This document shows, piece by piece, positions 8,355 through 17,919 of a stretch of DNA of 64,000 bases; position 1 is the first letter of the stretch, and the number at the start of each line of letters is the position of its first letter. The stretch covers positions 558,001 to 622,000 of the forward strand of contig NZ_CP015637.1 of NCBI RefSeq assembly GCF_001708445.1, written 5' to 3'. This DNA is from Pseudomonas fluorescens (lineage in GTDB: Bacteria; Pseudomonadota; Gammaproteobacteria; Pseudomonadales; Pseudomonadaceae). The translations under genes and the position numbers were made by a program. A model generated the notes under the pieces. It ran no database searches. It saw only the letters and a list, made by a program, of their open reading frames with translations, and was not told where the DNA came from.

Positions 8355-9371
8355 ATGGAAAACAACCAGCCGATAATCATCAAGCGCGTCAAGCGCTTCG
8401 CCGCGGGGCACCATGGTGGCGCCTGGAAAATCGCCTTCGCCGACTTCGCGACGGCGATGATGGCGTTCTTCCTGGTGCTGTGGCTGATGTCCACGGCCAC
8501 GCCCGAGCAGAAGATCGCCATCGCCGGTTACTTCAAGGACCCGATTGGCTTCTCGGAAAGTGGCACCCCCTTTGTAATCGACCTTGGCGGTTCGCCGCAG
8601 TTGGCGCCTGAGCGCACCATCAACCCGGAGGTCAAGACCGAGGCGCCCCAGGAAAAAATTCCGATCGAGCGCGATACCGTCGAGAGCATGGCTGAGCAGG
8701 TCGAGCAGGAACGCCTTGAATTGCTGCTGCAGGAATTGCAGACCAAGGTCGAGGAAAACCCTCAACTGCTGAAGTTCAAGGATCAGATTTCCTTCGAGAT
8801 TACCCCGGAAGGCTTGCGTATCCAGATCACTGACGCCGCGAACCGGCCGATGTTCGACTCCGGCAGCGCGCGCTTGAAGCCGTATTTCGAAGATATCCTG
8901 CTGGCCATGGCCGACACCATCAAGGCCGTGCCGAACAAGATCAGTATCAGCGGCCACACCGATGCCAAGCCGTATGCGGGGCAGGGCGACTTCGGCAACT
9001 GGGAGCTTTCGGCCAACCGTGCCAACGCTGCTCGCCGTGCACTGGTGGCCGGCAGCTACCCGGACGCGCAAGTGGCACGAGTGGTCGGCTTTGCCTCTTC
9101 CCAATTGTTTGATCCGAAAGACCCGTTCAACCCGATCAACCGTCGCATCGATATCGTTGTGCTGACTAAAAAGGCCCAGCGAGCGATTGAAGGCGATCAG
9201 CCGCCACCGCCACCTACGTCCGGTGCGGGCGCGCCAGGTGAACCCCCGGCCGATCCGAATGCGATTGCGCCGGGGCAGGAGCCATTGCCGGCGCATGAGC
9301 TGCGGCAGAAGCTGAACCTGTTTGATGACGGCGGTGTGAAAGATCCTACGGTGCCTGCGACGGGCTCGTAG
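8355..9371 (+). CDS. motB: Flagellar motor stator protein MotB
   Basis: MotB anchors the stator to peptidoglycan and carries the proton-accepting aspartate. The protein has 338 residues. The single membrane helix begins at about residue 26 (IAFADFATAMMAFFLVLWLM) and contains the critical Asp30. The plug/linker region lies at about 60-160, and an OmpA-like peptidoglycan-binding domain at about 170-285 carries SISGHTDAKPY and ELSANRANAARRAL. The Pro-rich tail (PPPPPTSGAGAPGEPPADPN) extends beyond the E. coli protein. It is co-transcribed with motA, with a 3-base gap. Confidence 0.96.
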   Translation: MENNQPIIIKRVKRFAAGHHGGAWKIAFADFATAMMAFFLVLWLMSTATPEQKIAIAGYFKDPIGFSESGTPFVIDLGGSPQLAPERTINPEVKTEAPQEKIPIERDTVESMAEQVEQERLELLLQELQTKVEENPQLLKFKDQISFEITPEGLRIQITDAANRPMFDSGSARLKPYFEDILLAMADTIKAVPNKISISGHTDAKPYAGQGDFGNWELSANRANAARRALVAGSYPDAQVARVVGFASSQLFDPKDPFNPINRRIDIVVLTKKAQRAIEGDQPPPPPTSGAGAPGEPPADPNAIAPGQEPLPAHELRQKLNLFDDGGVKDPTVPATGS

Positions 9372-9480
9372 CCACACCGGATATTTGTGGTGAGCGAGCC
9401 TGTTGTGGGGGAGGGTGCGGGCTTGTTGTGGGATGCGGGCGTGCCCTGATGCCTGTCAGTTAAGGCGGAACACTGTAACT

Positions 9481-9613
9481 GTGGCGAGCGGGCTTGCCCC
9501 GCGTTGGGCTGCGAAGCAGCCCCAGAACCCGCCGCCGAGGAGTGCCTGATACTCCGCATTCCGATTGATTGGGGCCGCTTCGCAACCCAACGCGGGGCAA
9601 GCCCGCTCACCAC
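9481..9613. repeat. REP doublet of the CGGGCTTGCCCCGCG type with conserved central spacer
   Basis: GTGGCGAGCGGGCTTGCCCCGCG at 9481-9503 pairs with CGCGGGGCAAGCCCGCTCACCAC ending at 9613. The spacer (about 9533-9575) contains a core that reappears in inverted orientation in the repeat at 49651-49858. Confidence 0.85.
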
Positions 9614-9648
9614 GACAGGCTTGCTCGCCAGATATTGCGTGGGGTGGT

Positions 9649-10680
9649 CTAGTAACTGCTTTCGGGCAAGCTCGCAATAATCGACCGATAGCTGTTCATC
9701 CGCTGCTGCTGCACGCGGCCATCCTCCAGCGCCTTGAGCAAGGCGCAACCGGGTTCGCGGTCGTGTTTGCAATCGCGGAAGCGGCAAGTGCCGATCAGGT
9801 CGTTGAATTCGATAAAGCCGGCTTCTACATCGCTGCGGCTGACGTGGCCGAGGCCGAATTCTCGAATACCTGGGGAGTCGATCAGCTCACCGCCACCGGG
9901 GAAGTGGAACAATCGCGCGGTGGTGGTGGTGTGGGTGCCCTGGCCGGACAGTTCCGACAGCGGGCCGACACGGGTGTCGACTTCCGGTAGCAGGCTGTTG
10001 ACCAGCGACGACTTGCCCACGCCGGACTGGCCGACAAACACGCTGATACGCCCATTCAGCTGCTGTTGCAGCTGTTCCATGCCGTTGCCGTGATGCGCCG
10101 AGACTTCCAGCACCGGGTAACCCAGGGTGCGGTAGACCGCCAGCAACGCATTGAGCGCCGGAGCGTTCTGCTCGTCGATCAGGTCGAATTTGTTCAGCAG
10201 CAGCAACGGACGAATGCCGGCATGTTCGGCCGCCACCAGGTAGCGGTCGATCAGGTTGGCATGAGGCTCGGGCAGCGGCGCGAACACGATCACGATCATG
10301 TCGACGTTGGCCGCTACCGGCTTGAGCTGGCCACGGCTGTCGGGGCGACGCAATTCGGTGGTACGTGGCAACTGGGCGACGATCACGCCGATACCCTGGT
10401 TGCCGGCACGCCAGACCACTTTGTCGCCAGTGACCAGTGCCGGCAGGTTGGCGCGCAGGTGGCAACGGGAAACCGAACCTGCGAATTCGCCCTCCAGCGC
10501 CTCGACTTCGACCTGCACACCAAAGTGTGCGATCACCAGGCCGGTTTGTTCGGGGCCCAGGTCGCCGCCCTCGAGCGCTTCCACGGCGGAGGATTCACGT
10601 TTGGCGGCGCGAGCGGCGCGTTCACCTTGAATCTTTTCGATGCGCCAGTTTTGGCGACGATTGAGCTGGCGTTTGGCCAT
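9649..10680 (-). CDS. rsgA: Small-subunit ribosome maturation GTPase RsgA
   Basis: RsgA is a circularly permuted GTPase that checks late 30S subunit assembly. The 343-residue protein has an N-terminal OB-fold (about 40-110). The G motifs are permuted: NKFD (G4, 163-166) comes before GQSGVGKSS (G1, 217-225) and DSPG (G3, 268-271). A C-terminal zinc finger uses Cys299, Cys304, His306 and Cys312. The basic N-terminus ([18 protein letters not shown]) is typical of the Pseudomonas form. It is divergent from orn, a conserved pairing in gammaproteobacteria. Confidence 0.96.
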   Translation of the reverse strand: MAKRQLNRRQNWRIEKIQGERAARAAKRESSAVEALEGGDLGPEQTGLVIAHFGVQVEVEALEGEFAGSVSRCHLRANLPALVTGDKVVWRAGNQGIGVIVAQLPRTTELRRPDSRGQLKPVAANVDMIVIVFAPLPEPHANLIDRYLVAAEHAGIRPLLLLNKFDLIDEQNAPALNALLAVYRTLGYPVLEVSAHHGNGMEQLQQQLNGRISVFVGQSGVGKSSLVNSLLPEVDTRVGPLSELSGQGTHTTTTARLFHFPGGGELIDSPGIREFGLGHVSRSDVEAGFIEFNDLIGTCRFRDCKHDREPGCALLKALEDGRVQQQRMNSYRSIIASLPESSY

Positions 10681-10788
10681 TGGTGTTCCGTGTCGATAAT
10701 GCGAAGGTTGGGTAAAACGGTCGCGAGTCTAGCACGCCCCTGCCTGCTAAACTGCGCAGCTACGCCAAGGTGCCAAGAGAATCAAGCC

Positions 10789-11331
10789 ATGCAAAACCCA
10801 CAAAACCTGATTTGGATCGATCTGGAAATGACCGGTCTGAACCCCGACACCGACGTCATCATCGAGATGGCGACGATTGTCACCGACAGCAACCTCAACA
10901 CCTTGGCCGAAGGTCCGGTGATCGCCATCCACCACAGCGATGCCGTACTCGCCACCATGGACGAGTGGAATACTCGTACCCACGGCAACTCGGGCCTGAC
11001 CCAGCGCGTGCGTGACAGCCGCATCAGCATGGCGGAGGCTGAGGCCGAAACCATCGCTTTCCTGGAGCAGTGGGTGCCGAAGGGCAAGTCGCCGATCTGC
11101 GGCAATAGTATCTGTCAGGACCGTCGCTTCCTTTATACCCATATGAAGGCGCTGGAAAGCTACTTCCACTACCGCAACCTGGATGTGTCGACCCTTAAGG
11201 AGCTGGCGGCACGCTGGGCGCCGGAAGTCAAAGACAGCTTCCATAAAGGCAGCACCCACCTGGCGCTGGATGATATTCGCGAGTCGATCGCCGAGCTGCA
11301 GCATTACCGCAAGCATTTCATCAAGGCTTGA
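10789..11331 (+). CDS. orn: Oligoribonuclease Orn
   Basis: Orn degrades short RNAs (2-5 nt) from the 3' end and clears pGpG formed from cyclic-di-GMP. The start is ATG at 10789 ([17 protein letters not shown]), giving 180 residues, the usual length. DEDDh exonuclease motifs are visible: Asp11 and Glu13 in DLEMTGL, an Asp in SICQDRRFL, and the final His/Asp pair in HLALDDI. The frame is open further upstream, but that stretch is antisense to rsgA. The gene is monocistronic and divergent from rsgA. Confidence 0.97.
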   Translation: MQNPQNLIWIDLEMTGLNPDTDVIIEMATIVTDSNLNTLAEGPVIAIHHSDAVLATMDEWNTRTHGNSGLTQRVRDSRISMAEAEAETIAFLEQWVPKGKSPICGNSICQDRRFLYTHMKALESYFHYRNLDVSTLKELAARWAPEVKDSFHKGSTHLALDDIRESIAELQHYRKHFIKA

Positions 11332-11401
11332 AGAACCGGCGCCTTCGCGGGCGCCTGCTCCCACAATCGTTCCGCGTTCGTCATGGCGACTCGGTCAGGA
11401 G

Positions 11402-11428
11402 CGGGAGGGGCTCGCCCCCGATGGCAGG
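11402..11428. repeat. Single degenerate REP element
   Basis: GCGGGAGGGGCTCGCCCCCGATGGC resembles one arm of the GGGGGCTTGCCCCC REP family. No matching inverted partner lies nearby. Confidence 0.5.
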
Positions 11429-11511
11429 CAACTCGATTTATCGCCAAGTGCCCCCTTTTGGTGCCATCAGCAAATGATTAGACTGCCGGCCTCTTTGCAA
11501 GGATCGCCCTC

Positions 11512-12126
11512 ATGTTGCTGATGCTCTACCTCATTGCCATTACTGCCGAAGCCATGACCGGCGCCTTGTCTGCCGGTCGGCGCGGCATGGATTGGTTTGG
11601 TGTGGTGCTGATCGCCTGTGTGACGGCGCTGGGTGGCGGTTCGGTGCGCGATGTATTGCTCGGTCACTACCCGCTGACGTGGGTCAAGCACCCGGAGTAC
11701 CTGGTGCTGACCTCGATTGCCGCGTTGGTGACGATCTTTATCGCGCCGCTGATGCGCCACCTGCGGTCGCTGTTCCTGGCGCTGGATGCGGTGGGGCTGG
11801 TGGCCTTCACCCTGATCGGCTGCATGACCGCCCTGGAAATGGGGCACGGCATGTTGGTGGCTTCAGTCAGCGGCGTGATCACCGGGGTTTTTGGCGGCAT
11901 TCTGCGGGATATCTTCTGCAACGATATCCCGCTTATCTTTCGCCGCGAGCTGTACGCCAGTGTGTCGTTCCTCGCCGCTTGGTTCTACCTGCTGTGCCTC
12001 TACCTGGAGCTGCCCAGTGAGCAAGCGATTCTGCTGACGTTGTTCAGCGGCTTTCTGCTGCGGTTGCTGGCCATCCGTTTTCACTGGGAAATGCCCAAGT
12101 TCGTCTATAACGACGACGTGCATTGA
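11512..12126 (+). CDS. TRIC-family (UPF0126, YicG/YadS-like) membrane protein
   Basis: This is a 204-residue integral membrane protein with about seven hydrophobic segments. The duplicated UPF0126 half-domains each carry a glycine-rich motif: GGGSVRDVLLG near residue 43 and GVFGGILRDIFC near 128. The family is related to trimeric intracellular cation channels (TRIC) and may conduct potassium or small solutes such as glycine; the substrate here is not known. An AAGGATC ribosome site precedes the ATG. Its last 22 bases overlap the convergent queG 3' end. Confidence 0.85.
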   Translation: MLLMLYLIAITAEAMTGALSAGRRGMDWFGVVLIACVTALGGGSVRDVLLGHYPLTWVKHPEYLVLTSIAALVTIFIAPLMRHLRSLFLALDAVGLVAFTLIGCMTALEMGHGMLVASVSGVITGVFGGILRDIFCNDIPLIFRRELYASVSFLAAWFYLLCLYLELPSEQAILLTLFSGFLLRLLAIRFHWEMPKFVYNDDVH

Positions 12127-13187
12127 CGCTCGGCGTGCTGCTTGAGTGCCCACTCCACATGTTCACGCACCAGCTCCGAGGGGTAATCGCGGCGCGCCTT
12201 CAAGGCTTCCAGCACCGGAATACTCGACGGCGCATTGCCCAGGCCCACCGCCAGGTTGCGCAGCCAGCGCTCGTAGCCGGCGCGGCGCAACGGTGAACCT
12301 TCGGTGCTGCTCAGGAATGTGTCCTCGTCCCACATGAACAGTTCGGCCAGCTCTGCGTTGTCCAGATTGTGCCGTGGCTTGAAATCGCCTTCCGTGGTGG
12401 GGCGCGCGAAACGATTCCACGGGCAAACGATCTGACAATCATCGCAGCCGAATACCCGGTTGCCGATCAGTGGGCGCAAGTCTTCTGGGATGGCGCTCTT
12501 GAGTTCGATGGTCAGGTAGGAAATGCAGCGCCGGGCGTCCAGCACGTAAGGGCCGACGAAGGCGTTGGTGGGGCAGATGTCCAGGCACGCGGTGCAGCGG
12601 CCGCAGTGTTCGGTGCTGTGCGGCGGATCAACCGGCAATGGCAGGTCGACAAACAGTTCGCTCAGGAAGAAATAACTGCCGGCCTTGCGATTGAGTACCA
12701 GGGTATTTTTGCCGATCCAGCCCAGGCCAGCCTGTTCGGCGATGGCTTTTTCCAGCACCGGTGCGCTGTCGACAAAGGCGCGAAAGCCAAATGGGCCGAT
12801 TTGTGCCTGAATACGGTCAGCCAATTGTTGGACGCGTTTGCGGATCAGCTTGTGGTAGTCGCGGCCGAGGGCGTAGCGCGAGATGTAGGCTTTTTCCGGT
12901 TTGGCCAGCAGTTGTGCCATCTGGGTCTCGCCGGGCAGGTAATCCATGCGTAGCGAGACCACGCGCAAGGTGCCGGGCACCAGTTCGTCCGGGTGGGATC
13001 GCTTGCTGCCATGGGCGCCCATGTACTCCATCTCGCCGTGGTAACCCGCGTCGAGCCAGCGTTGCAGGTGTTGTTCATGCTCGGCCAGGTCAAGGCCGCT
13101 GATGCCGACTTGTTGGAAGCCCAGCTCGCGGCCCCAGTCTTTGATCGATTGGGCGAGGGCGGGCAGGTCGTAGGTAATAGCAGGCAT
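12105..13187 (-). CDS. queG: Epoxyqueuosine reductase QueG
   Basis: QueG reduces epoxyqueuosine to queuosine in tRNA, the last step of queuosine synthesis, using cobalamin and two 4Fe-4S clusters. The start is ATG at 13187 (MPAITYDLPALAQSIKDWG), giving 360 residues; the longer open frame upstream is antisense to nnrD. The cluster motifs are CGRCTACLDICPTNAF (about residues 190-205) and GCDDCQIVCPWN (about 240-251). QVGISGLD, EYMGAHGSKRSHP and the C-terminal HEAT-like region (RRAGYERWLRNLAVGLGN) fit the family. It is divergent from nnrD and converges on the TRIC gene. Confidence 0.95.
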   Translation of the reverse strand: MPAITYDLPALAQSIKDWGRELGFQQVGISGLDLAEHEQHLQRWLDAGYHGEMEYMGAHGSKRSHPDELVPGTLRVVSLRMDYLPGETQMAQLLAKPEKAYISRYALGRDYHKLIRKRVQQLADRIQAQIGPFGFRAFVDSAPVLEKAIAEQAGLGWIGKNTLVLNRKAGSYFFLSELFVDLPLPVDPPHSTEHCGRCTACLDICPTNAFVGPYVLDARRCISYLTIELKSAIPEDLRPLIGNRVFGCDDCQIVCPWNRFARPTTEGDFKPRHNLDNAELAELFMWDEDTFLSSTEGSPLRRAGYERWLRNLAVGLGNAPSSIPVLEALKARRDYPSELVREHVEWALKQHAERQCTSSL

Positions 13188-13250
13188 GAGACACGGGAAA
13201 CCACGGGTTAGATGGGTATAATTCTGCCAGACATCGGAGCTTGAAGACGC

Positions 13251-14111
13251 ATGCCGCAGACAAAACACGCAATAACCGACGTTCAGCCCCTGTTGCCCGG
13301 CCATTTGCCGCAACTGGCTGCACGTTCTCCGGACGCCCATAAGGGCCAGTTCGGCCACCTGCTGGTCATCGGTGGCGACCACGGCTTTGGCGGCGCCGCG
13401 TTGCTGAGCAGCGAAAGCGCCTTGCGCAGCGGTGCCGGCATGGTTTCCCTGGCGACTCGCGTCGAGCATGTGCCGGCTGCCTTGGCGCGCTTGCCCGAAG
13501 TCATGACCGTTGGGGTGAGTTCGGCCAACCAACTGATGGGCTTGCTGGAAAAAATCTCGGTCATCGTCATTGGTCCGGGCCTGGGCGGTGCCGCCTGGGG
13601 CAAAAGCCTGTTATCGGTCGCCGCCAACGCCAAACAGCCACAAGTCTGGGATGCCGATGCCTTGAATCAGCTGGCGACCGGCCGCGTAGCGCTTCCGGCT
13701 GACTGCGTGATCACCCCGCATCCCGGCGAAGCGGCGCGTTTGTTGGGGATATCGACAGCCGAGGTTCAGGCGGATCGTCTTAAGGTGGCGCGCGCGTTGA
13801 GTCAGAAATTCAATGCAGTGGCTATCCTCAAGGGGGCTGGCAGTTTGATCGCCAGCCCGGATGGGCGCGTTTCCCGGTGTGACCAGGGCCACCCGGCCAT
13901 GGCGACGGCCGGGCTCGGCGATGTGTTGGCCGGCCTGGTGGGCGCACTGCTTGCCCAGGGGATGCCAGCCTTTGACGCCAGTTGCCTGGCCGTGTGGTTG
14001 CACGCGACGGCGGGAGATCGCCAGGGCACCTTGGGTCGCGGGTTGGCTGCCAGTGACCTGATACCTGCCATTCGTCAATTGTTGGAGGAGCAGTCGCCGT
14101 GCCTGAAGTAA
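13251..14111 (+). CDS. nnrD: ADP-dependent NAD(P)H-hydrate dehydratase
   Basis: NnrD repairs hydrated NADH and NADPH. The protein has 286 residues, a single dehydratase (YjeF C-terminal, ribokinase-like) domain without the N-terminal epimerase found in fused NnrD/YjeF proteins. Typical stretches are GQFGHLLVIGGDHGFGGA, VIGPGLG, DADALNQL, TPHPGEAARLL and LKGAGSLI; the ADP-site loop reads GHPAMATAGLGDVLAG near the C-terminus. The start ATG has GGAG upstream. It begins the nnrD-tsaE-amiB-mutL-miaA-hfq-hflX string, and tsaE overlaps its last 13 bases. Confidence 0.93.
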   Translation: MPQTKHAITDVQPLLPGHLPQLAARSPDAHKGQFGHLLVIGGDHGFGGAALLSSESALRSGAGMVSLATRVEHVPAALARLPEVMTVGVSSANQLMGLLEKISVIVIGPGLGGAAWGKSLLSVAANAKQPQVWDADALNQLATGRVALPADCVITPHPGEAARLLGISTAEVQADRLKVARALSQKFNAVAILKGAGSLIASPDGRVSRCDQGHPAMATAGLGDVLAGLVGALLAQGMPAFDASCLAVWLHATAGDRQGTLGRGLAASDLIPAIRQLLEEQSPCLK

Positions 14112-14569
14112 ACCGTTTCCTGGCCGATGAAGAGGCCATGGTGCAGTTCGGCCATTGCCTAGCACGGGTCACGAAAGGCGCGGGGCTGATCTTTCTCGAA
14201 GGTGACCTGGGGGCGGGCAAGACCACGCTGTCCCGGGGGATTATTCGCGGGTTGGGCCACGAGGGGGCGGTGAAAAGTCCGACCTTTACCCTGGTCGAAC
14301 CTTATGAGATCGGGGCGATAAGAGCCTTCCACTTCGATCTCTATCGCCTGGTGGACCCTGAAGAGCTGGAGTACATGGGCATCCGTGACTACTTCGACGA
14401 AGATGCGTTGTGCCTGATCGAGTGGCCAGATAAAGGCACAGGCTTTTTGCCAAAGCCGGACCTGACCATTACCATTACGCCGCATGAGCATGGACGTCTG
14501 CTGAAGTTGTTGCCCCAGAGCGCGCGCGGTGAGTCGTGGTGCGCCGCTCTGGCATTGGAATTCAAATAA
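14099..14569 (+). CDS. tsaE: tRNA threonylcarbamoyladenosine biosynthesis ATPase TsaE
   Basis: TsaE is the ATPase that works with TsaB and TsaD to make t6A37 in ANN-decoding tRNAs. The protein has 156 residues; the P-loop GDLGAGKTT is at 35-43, followed by SPTFTLVEPYE (switch) and FDLYRL. The start is GTG at 14099, with GGAGGAG upstream, inside the nnrD 3' end, suggesting translational coupling. Confidence 0.95.
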   Translation: MPEVNRFLADEEAMVQFGHCLARVTKGAGLIFLEGDLGAGKTTLSRGIIRGLGHEGAVKSPTFTLVEPYEIGAIRAFHFDLYRLVDPEELEYMGIRDYFDEDALCLIEWPDKGTGFLPKPDLTITITPHEHGRLLKLLPQSARGESWCAALALEFK

Positions 14570-14584
14570 TTGGTGGGGTTAGGT

Positions 14585-16006
14585 ATGCGCTTTCGCGCGT
14601 TGGTTGCTGTCGTAGGGGTGTTGCTTGCGGCAATGACTGTCAATGCTCTGGCTGCTTCACAGGTGAAGAGTGTTCGCCTGTGGCGAGCGCCGGATAACAC
14701 GCGACTGGTGTTCGACCTGTCTGGCCCTGTCCAGCACAGCGTCTTTACCCTGACGGCGCCTGATCGCCTGGTGATCGATATCAACGGTGCGACCCTGGCC
14801 GCGCCGTTGAAAGTCTCCACCGCCAATACGCCGATTACCGCCATGCGCTCGGCCCAACGTACGCCGACCGACCTGCGTGTAGTGATCGACCTGAAAAAGG
14901 TCGTGACCCCGAAAAGCTTCTCCCTGGCACCCAACGCCCAGTACGGCAACCGGCTGGTGGTCGACCTGTTCGACAATGCCGCCGATGCTGCACCGCCGCC
15001 TGCGCCGACGCCGAGCGTGGCGACCGTGCCGGCGGTGCCGGTCAATCCGTCGCAACCACAGGTTAAATTGCCACCGCCACCTCCCGCCCCGGCGGGCAAG
15101 CGCGACATTATTGTCGTGATCGATGCCGGCCATGGCGGTGAAGACCCGGGCGCCTCCGGTTCACGCGGCCAGCATGAAAAAGACGTGGTACTGGCTATCG
15201 CCCGCGAGTTGCAGCGCCAGGTCAACGGCATGAAAGGCTATCGCGCCGAGCTGACCCGTACCGGCGACTACTTCATCCCGCTGCGCGGTCGTACCGAAAT
15301 CGCCCGCAAGAAAGGCGCCGACCTGTTCGTGTCGATCCACGCCGATGCCGCACCTTCGGCTGCCGCCTTCGGCGCCTCGGTGTTTGCCCTGTCGGATCGC
15401 GGCGCCACCTCCGAGACCGCCCGCTGGCTGGCCGACAGTGAAAACCGCTCCGACTTGATCGGTGGGGCCGGTAACGTGTCCCTCGATGACAAGGACAAGA
15501 TGCTCGCCGGTGTGCTGCTCGACCTGTCGATGACCGCTTCATTGACCTCCAGCCTGAACGTCGGCCAGAAAGTCCTGAGCAACATCGGCCGCGTGACCTC
15601 GCTGCACAAGCAGCGTGTGGAGCAGGCCGGATTCATGGTGCTGAAGTCGCCGGACATTCCATCGATCCTGGTGGAAACCGGGTTCATCTCCAACTCCAAC
15701 GAAGCCTCCAAGCTGGCCAGCGCCAGCCACCAGCAGGCGTTGGCACGCTCCATCAGTGCCGGCGTGCGTCAGTTCTTCCAGCAGAACCCGCCACCGGGCA
15801 CCTACATCGCCTGGCTGCGCGACTCCGGGAAAATCGCCCAGGGCCCGCGTGACCATCGCGTGCAGCCTGGCGACACCCTGGCCATGCTGGCTGTCCGTTT
15901 CCAGGTGTCGGCCGCGACCTTGCGCAGCGCCAACAACCTGAAGACCGATGAGTTGAAAGTCGGCCAGGTGTTGACCATCCCTGGCACTGAATTGGCGGCA
16001 CAGTAA
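14585..16006 (+). CDS. amiB: N-acetylmuramoyl-L-alanine amidase with AMIN and LysM domains (AmiB-type)
   Basis: This periplasmic zinc amidase cuts septal peptidoglycan during daughter-cell separation. I chose ATG at 14585 (473 residues) because a signal peptide begins exactly there ([23 protein letters not shown]) and GGTGGGG lies just upstream; a TTG at 14570 is less likely. Domains are an AMIN domain (about 24-115), a proline-rich linker (about 138-170), Amidase_3 (about 175-400) with zinc ligands in [13 protein letters not shown] and SIHADA and the catalytic Glu in LVETGFISN, and a C-terminal LysM ([16 protein letters not shown], about 425-470). AmiB-type enzymes are activated by EnvC-like factors. 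Its stop overlaps the mutL start by one base. Confidence 0.94.
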   Translation: MRFRALVAVVGVLLAAMTVNALAASQVKSVRLWRAPDNTRLVFDLSGPVQHSVFTLTAPDRLVIDINGATLAAPLKVSTANTPITAMRSAQRTPTDLRVVIDLKKVVTPKSFSLAPNAQYGNRLVVDLFDNAADAAPPPAPTPSVATVPAVPVNPSQPQVKLPPPPPAPAGKRDIIVVIDAGHGGEDPGASGSRGQHEKDVVLAIARELQRQVNGMKGYRAELTRTGDYFIPLRGRTEIARKKGADLFVSIHADAAPSAAAFGASVFALSDRGATSETARWLADSENRSDLIGGAGNVSLDDKDKMLAGVLLDLSMTASLTSSLNVGQKVLSNIGRVTSLHKQRVEQAGFMVLKSPDIPSILVETGFISNSNEASKLASASHQQALARSISAGVRQFFQQNPPPGTYIAWLRDSGKIAQGPRDHRVQPGDTLAMLAVRFQVSAATLRSANNLKTDELKVGQVLTIPGTELAAQ

Positions 16007-17919
16007 TGAGTGAATCAATCTTGCACAGCGGATCGCGCATCGAACTGCTCAGCCCGCGCCTTGCCAACCAGATTGCCGCAGGTGAGGTGGTCGAGCGGCC
16101 CGCCTCGGTTATCAAGGAACTGCTGGAAAACAGCATCGATTCCGGCGCCAAGCGCATCGATGTCGACGTCGAGCAGGGCGGTGTCAAGCTGCTGCGGGTT
16201 CGTGACGATGGCAGCGGTATCTCCGCGGACGACCTGCCGCTGGCCCTGGCCCGTCACGCCACCAGCAAGATTCGTGACCTGGAAGACCTTGAACGGGTGA
16301 TGAGCCTGGGCTTTCGCGGTGAGGCCCTGGCCTCCATCAGTTCCGTGGCCCGCCTGACCCTGACTTCCCGTACCCGCAGCGCCGACCAGGCCTGGCAGGT
16401 GGAAACCGAAGGCCGCGACATGGCGCCTCGGGTCCAGCCGGCGGCGCACCCGGTGGGTACCTCGGTGGAAGTGCGCGACCTGTTCTTCAACACCCCGGCG
16501 CGGCGCAAATTCCTCAAGGCTGAAAAAACCGAATTCGATCATCTGCAAGAAGTCATCAAGCGCCTGGCTCTTGCGCGTTTCGACGTGGCGTTTCACCTGC
16601 GTCACAACGGCAAGACCATCCTCAGCCTGCACGAAGCCAATGACGACGCTGCACGTGCTCGCCGGGTAGCGGCAGTGTGCGGCGCGGGGTTCCTGGAGCA
16701 GGCGTTGCCGATTGAAATCGAACGCAATGGCCTGCGCCTGTGGGGTTGGGTGGGGTTGCCGACCTTCTCCCGCAGCCAGGCGGACTTGCAGTATTTCTTT
16801 GTGAACGGTCGGGCCGTACGCGACAAACTGGTGGCCCACGCGGTGCGCCAGGCCTATCGCGATGTGCTGTTCAATGGGCGGCACCCGACCTTTGTGCTGT
16901 TTTTCGAGGTCGACCCTGCGGTGGTCGACGTCAATGTGCATCCGACTAAACACGAAGTGCGTTTCCGTGACGGCCGCATGGTGCATGACTTCCTCTACGG
17001 CACCTTGCACCGCGCCCTGGGCGATGTGCGCCCGGATGACCAGTTGTCGGCACCGATTGTCACGGCGGTGGTCCGGCCCAGCGGCCCGCAAGCCGGTGAG
17101 TTCGGCCCCCAGGAGGAAATGAGCCTGGCGGGTAACCTGTTGCAATCGCCGCAACCGCAGCCGACTTATTCGGCGCCGGGTTCCGGTTCCGGGGCGGGTT
17201 ACCAGTATCAATACACTCCACGTCCGCAATCGGCCGTGCCGGTGGCCGAGGCCCAGGCGGCCTACCGTGAGTTCTTTGCGCCGCTGCCGGGGGCTGAGCC
17301 TGGTGCGGTCGCCTTGCCGGAAGGCGGAGGGGATATTCCTCCGCTGGGCTACGCATTGGCACAGCTCAAAGGCATCTACATCCTCGCGGAAAATGCCCAT
17401 GGCCTGGTGCTGGTCGACATGCACGCCGCCCATGAGCGGATCATGTACGAACGCTTGAAGATCGCCATGGCCAGCGAAGGCCTCAGTGGCCAGCCGCTGT
17501 TGGTGCCGGAGTCTTTGGCAGTCAGCCAGCGCGAGGCCGATTGCGCCGAAGAACACCACGGCGTGTTCCAGAAACTGGGCTTCGAATTGCAGCGCCTGGG
17601 CCCGGAAACCCTGGCGATCCGCCAGATTCCCGCGCTGCTCAAGCAGGCCGAGGCCAACCGGCTGGTAGCCGATGTACTGGCAGACCTGATGGAGTACGGC
17701 ACCAGTGATCGTATCCAGGCACACATCAACGAACTGCTCGGCACCATGGCCTGCCACGGCGCTATCCGCGCCAATCGCCGCCTGGCCTTGCCGGAAATGA
17801 ACGGCCTGCTGCGCGACATGGAAAATACCGAGCGCAGTGGCCAGTGCAATCATGGCCGACCGACCTGGACCCAGATGGGCCTGGACGACCTGGACAAACT
17901 GTTCTTGCGCGGTCGTTGA
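16006..17919 (+). CDS. mutL: DNA mismatch repair protein MutL
   Basis: MutL links MutS mismatch recognition to strand incision. The 637-residue protein has a GHKL ATPase N-terminus ([26 protein letters not shown], then DDGSGI and [13 protein letters not shown]), a linker of about 340-430 rich in Pro/Gly/Gln, and a C-terminal dimerisation/endonuclease domain. The C-terminal motif [12 protein letters not shown] matches the pattern DQHA(X)2E(X)4E of endonuclease-type MutL, and [12 protein letters not shown] and QCNHGRP provide the other metal-site residues. This fits pseudomonads, which lack MutH and let MutL nick DNA. It starts in a TAATG overlap with amiB and ends in a TGATG overlap with miaA. 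Confidence 0.97.
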   Translation: MSESILHSGSRIELLSPRLANQIAAGEVVERPASVIKELLENSIDSGAKRIDVDVEQGGVKLLRVRDDGSGISADDLPLALARHATSKIRDLEDLERVMSLGFRGEALASISSVARLTLTSRTRSADQAWQVETEGRDMAPRVQPAAHPVGTSVEVRDLFFNTPARRKFLKAEKTEFDHLQEVIKRLALARFDVAFHLRHNGKTILSLHEANDDAARARRVAAVCGAGFLEQALPIEIERNGLRLWGWVGLPTFSRSQADLQYFFVNGRAVRDKLVAHAVRQAYRDVLFNGRHPTFVLFFEVDPAVVDVNVHPTKHEVRFRDGRMVHDFLYGTLHRALGDVRPDDQLSAPIVTAVVRPSGPQAGEFGPQEEMSLAGNLLQSPQPQPTYSAPGSGSGAGYQYQYTPRPQSAVPVAEAQAAYREFFAPLPGAEPGAVALPEGGGDIPPLGYALAQLKGIYILAENAHGLVLVDMHAAHERIMYERLKIAMASEGLSGQPLLVPESLAVSQREADCAEEHHGVFQKLGFELQRLGPETLAIRQIPALLKQAEANRLVADVLADLMEYGTSDRIQAHINELLGTMACHGAIRANRRLALPEMNGLLRDMENTERSGQCNHGRPTWTQMGLDDLDKLFLRGR

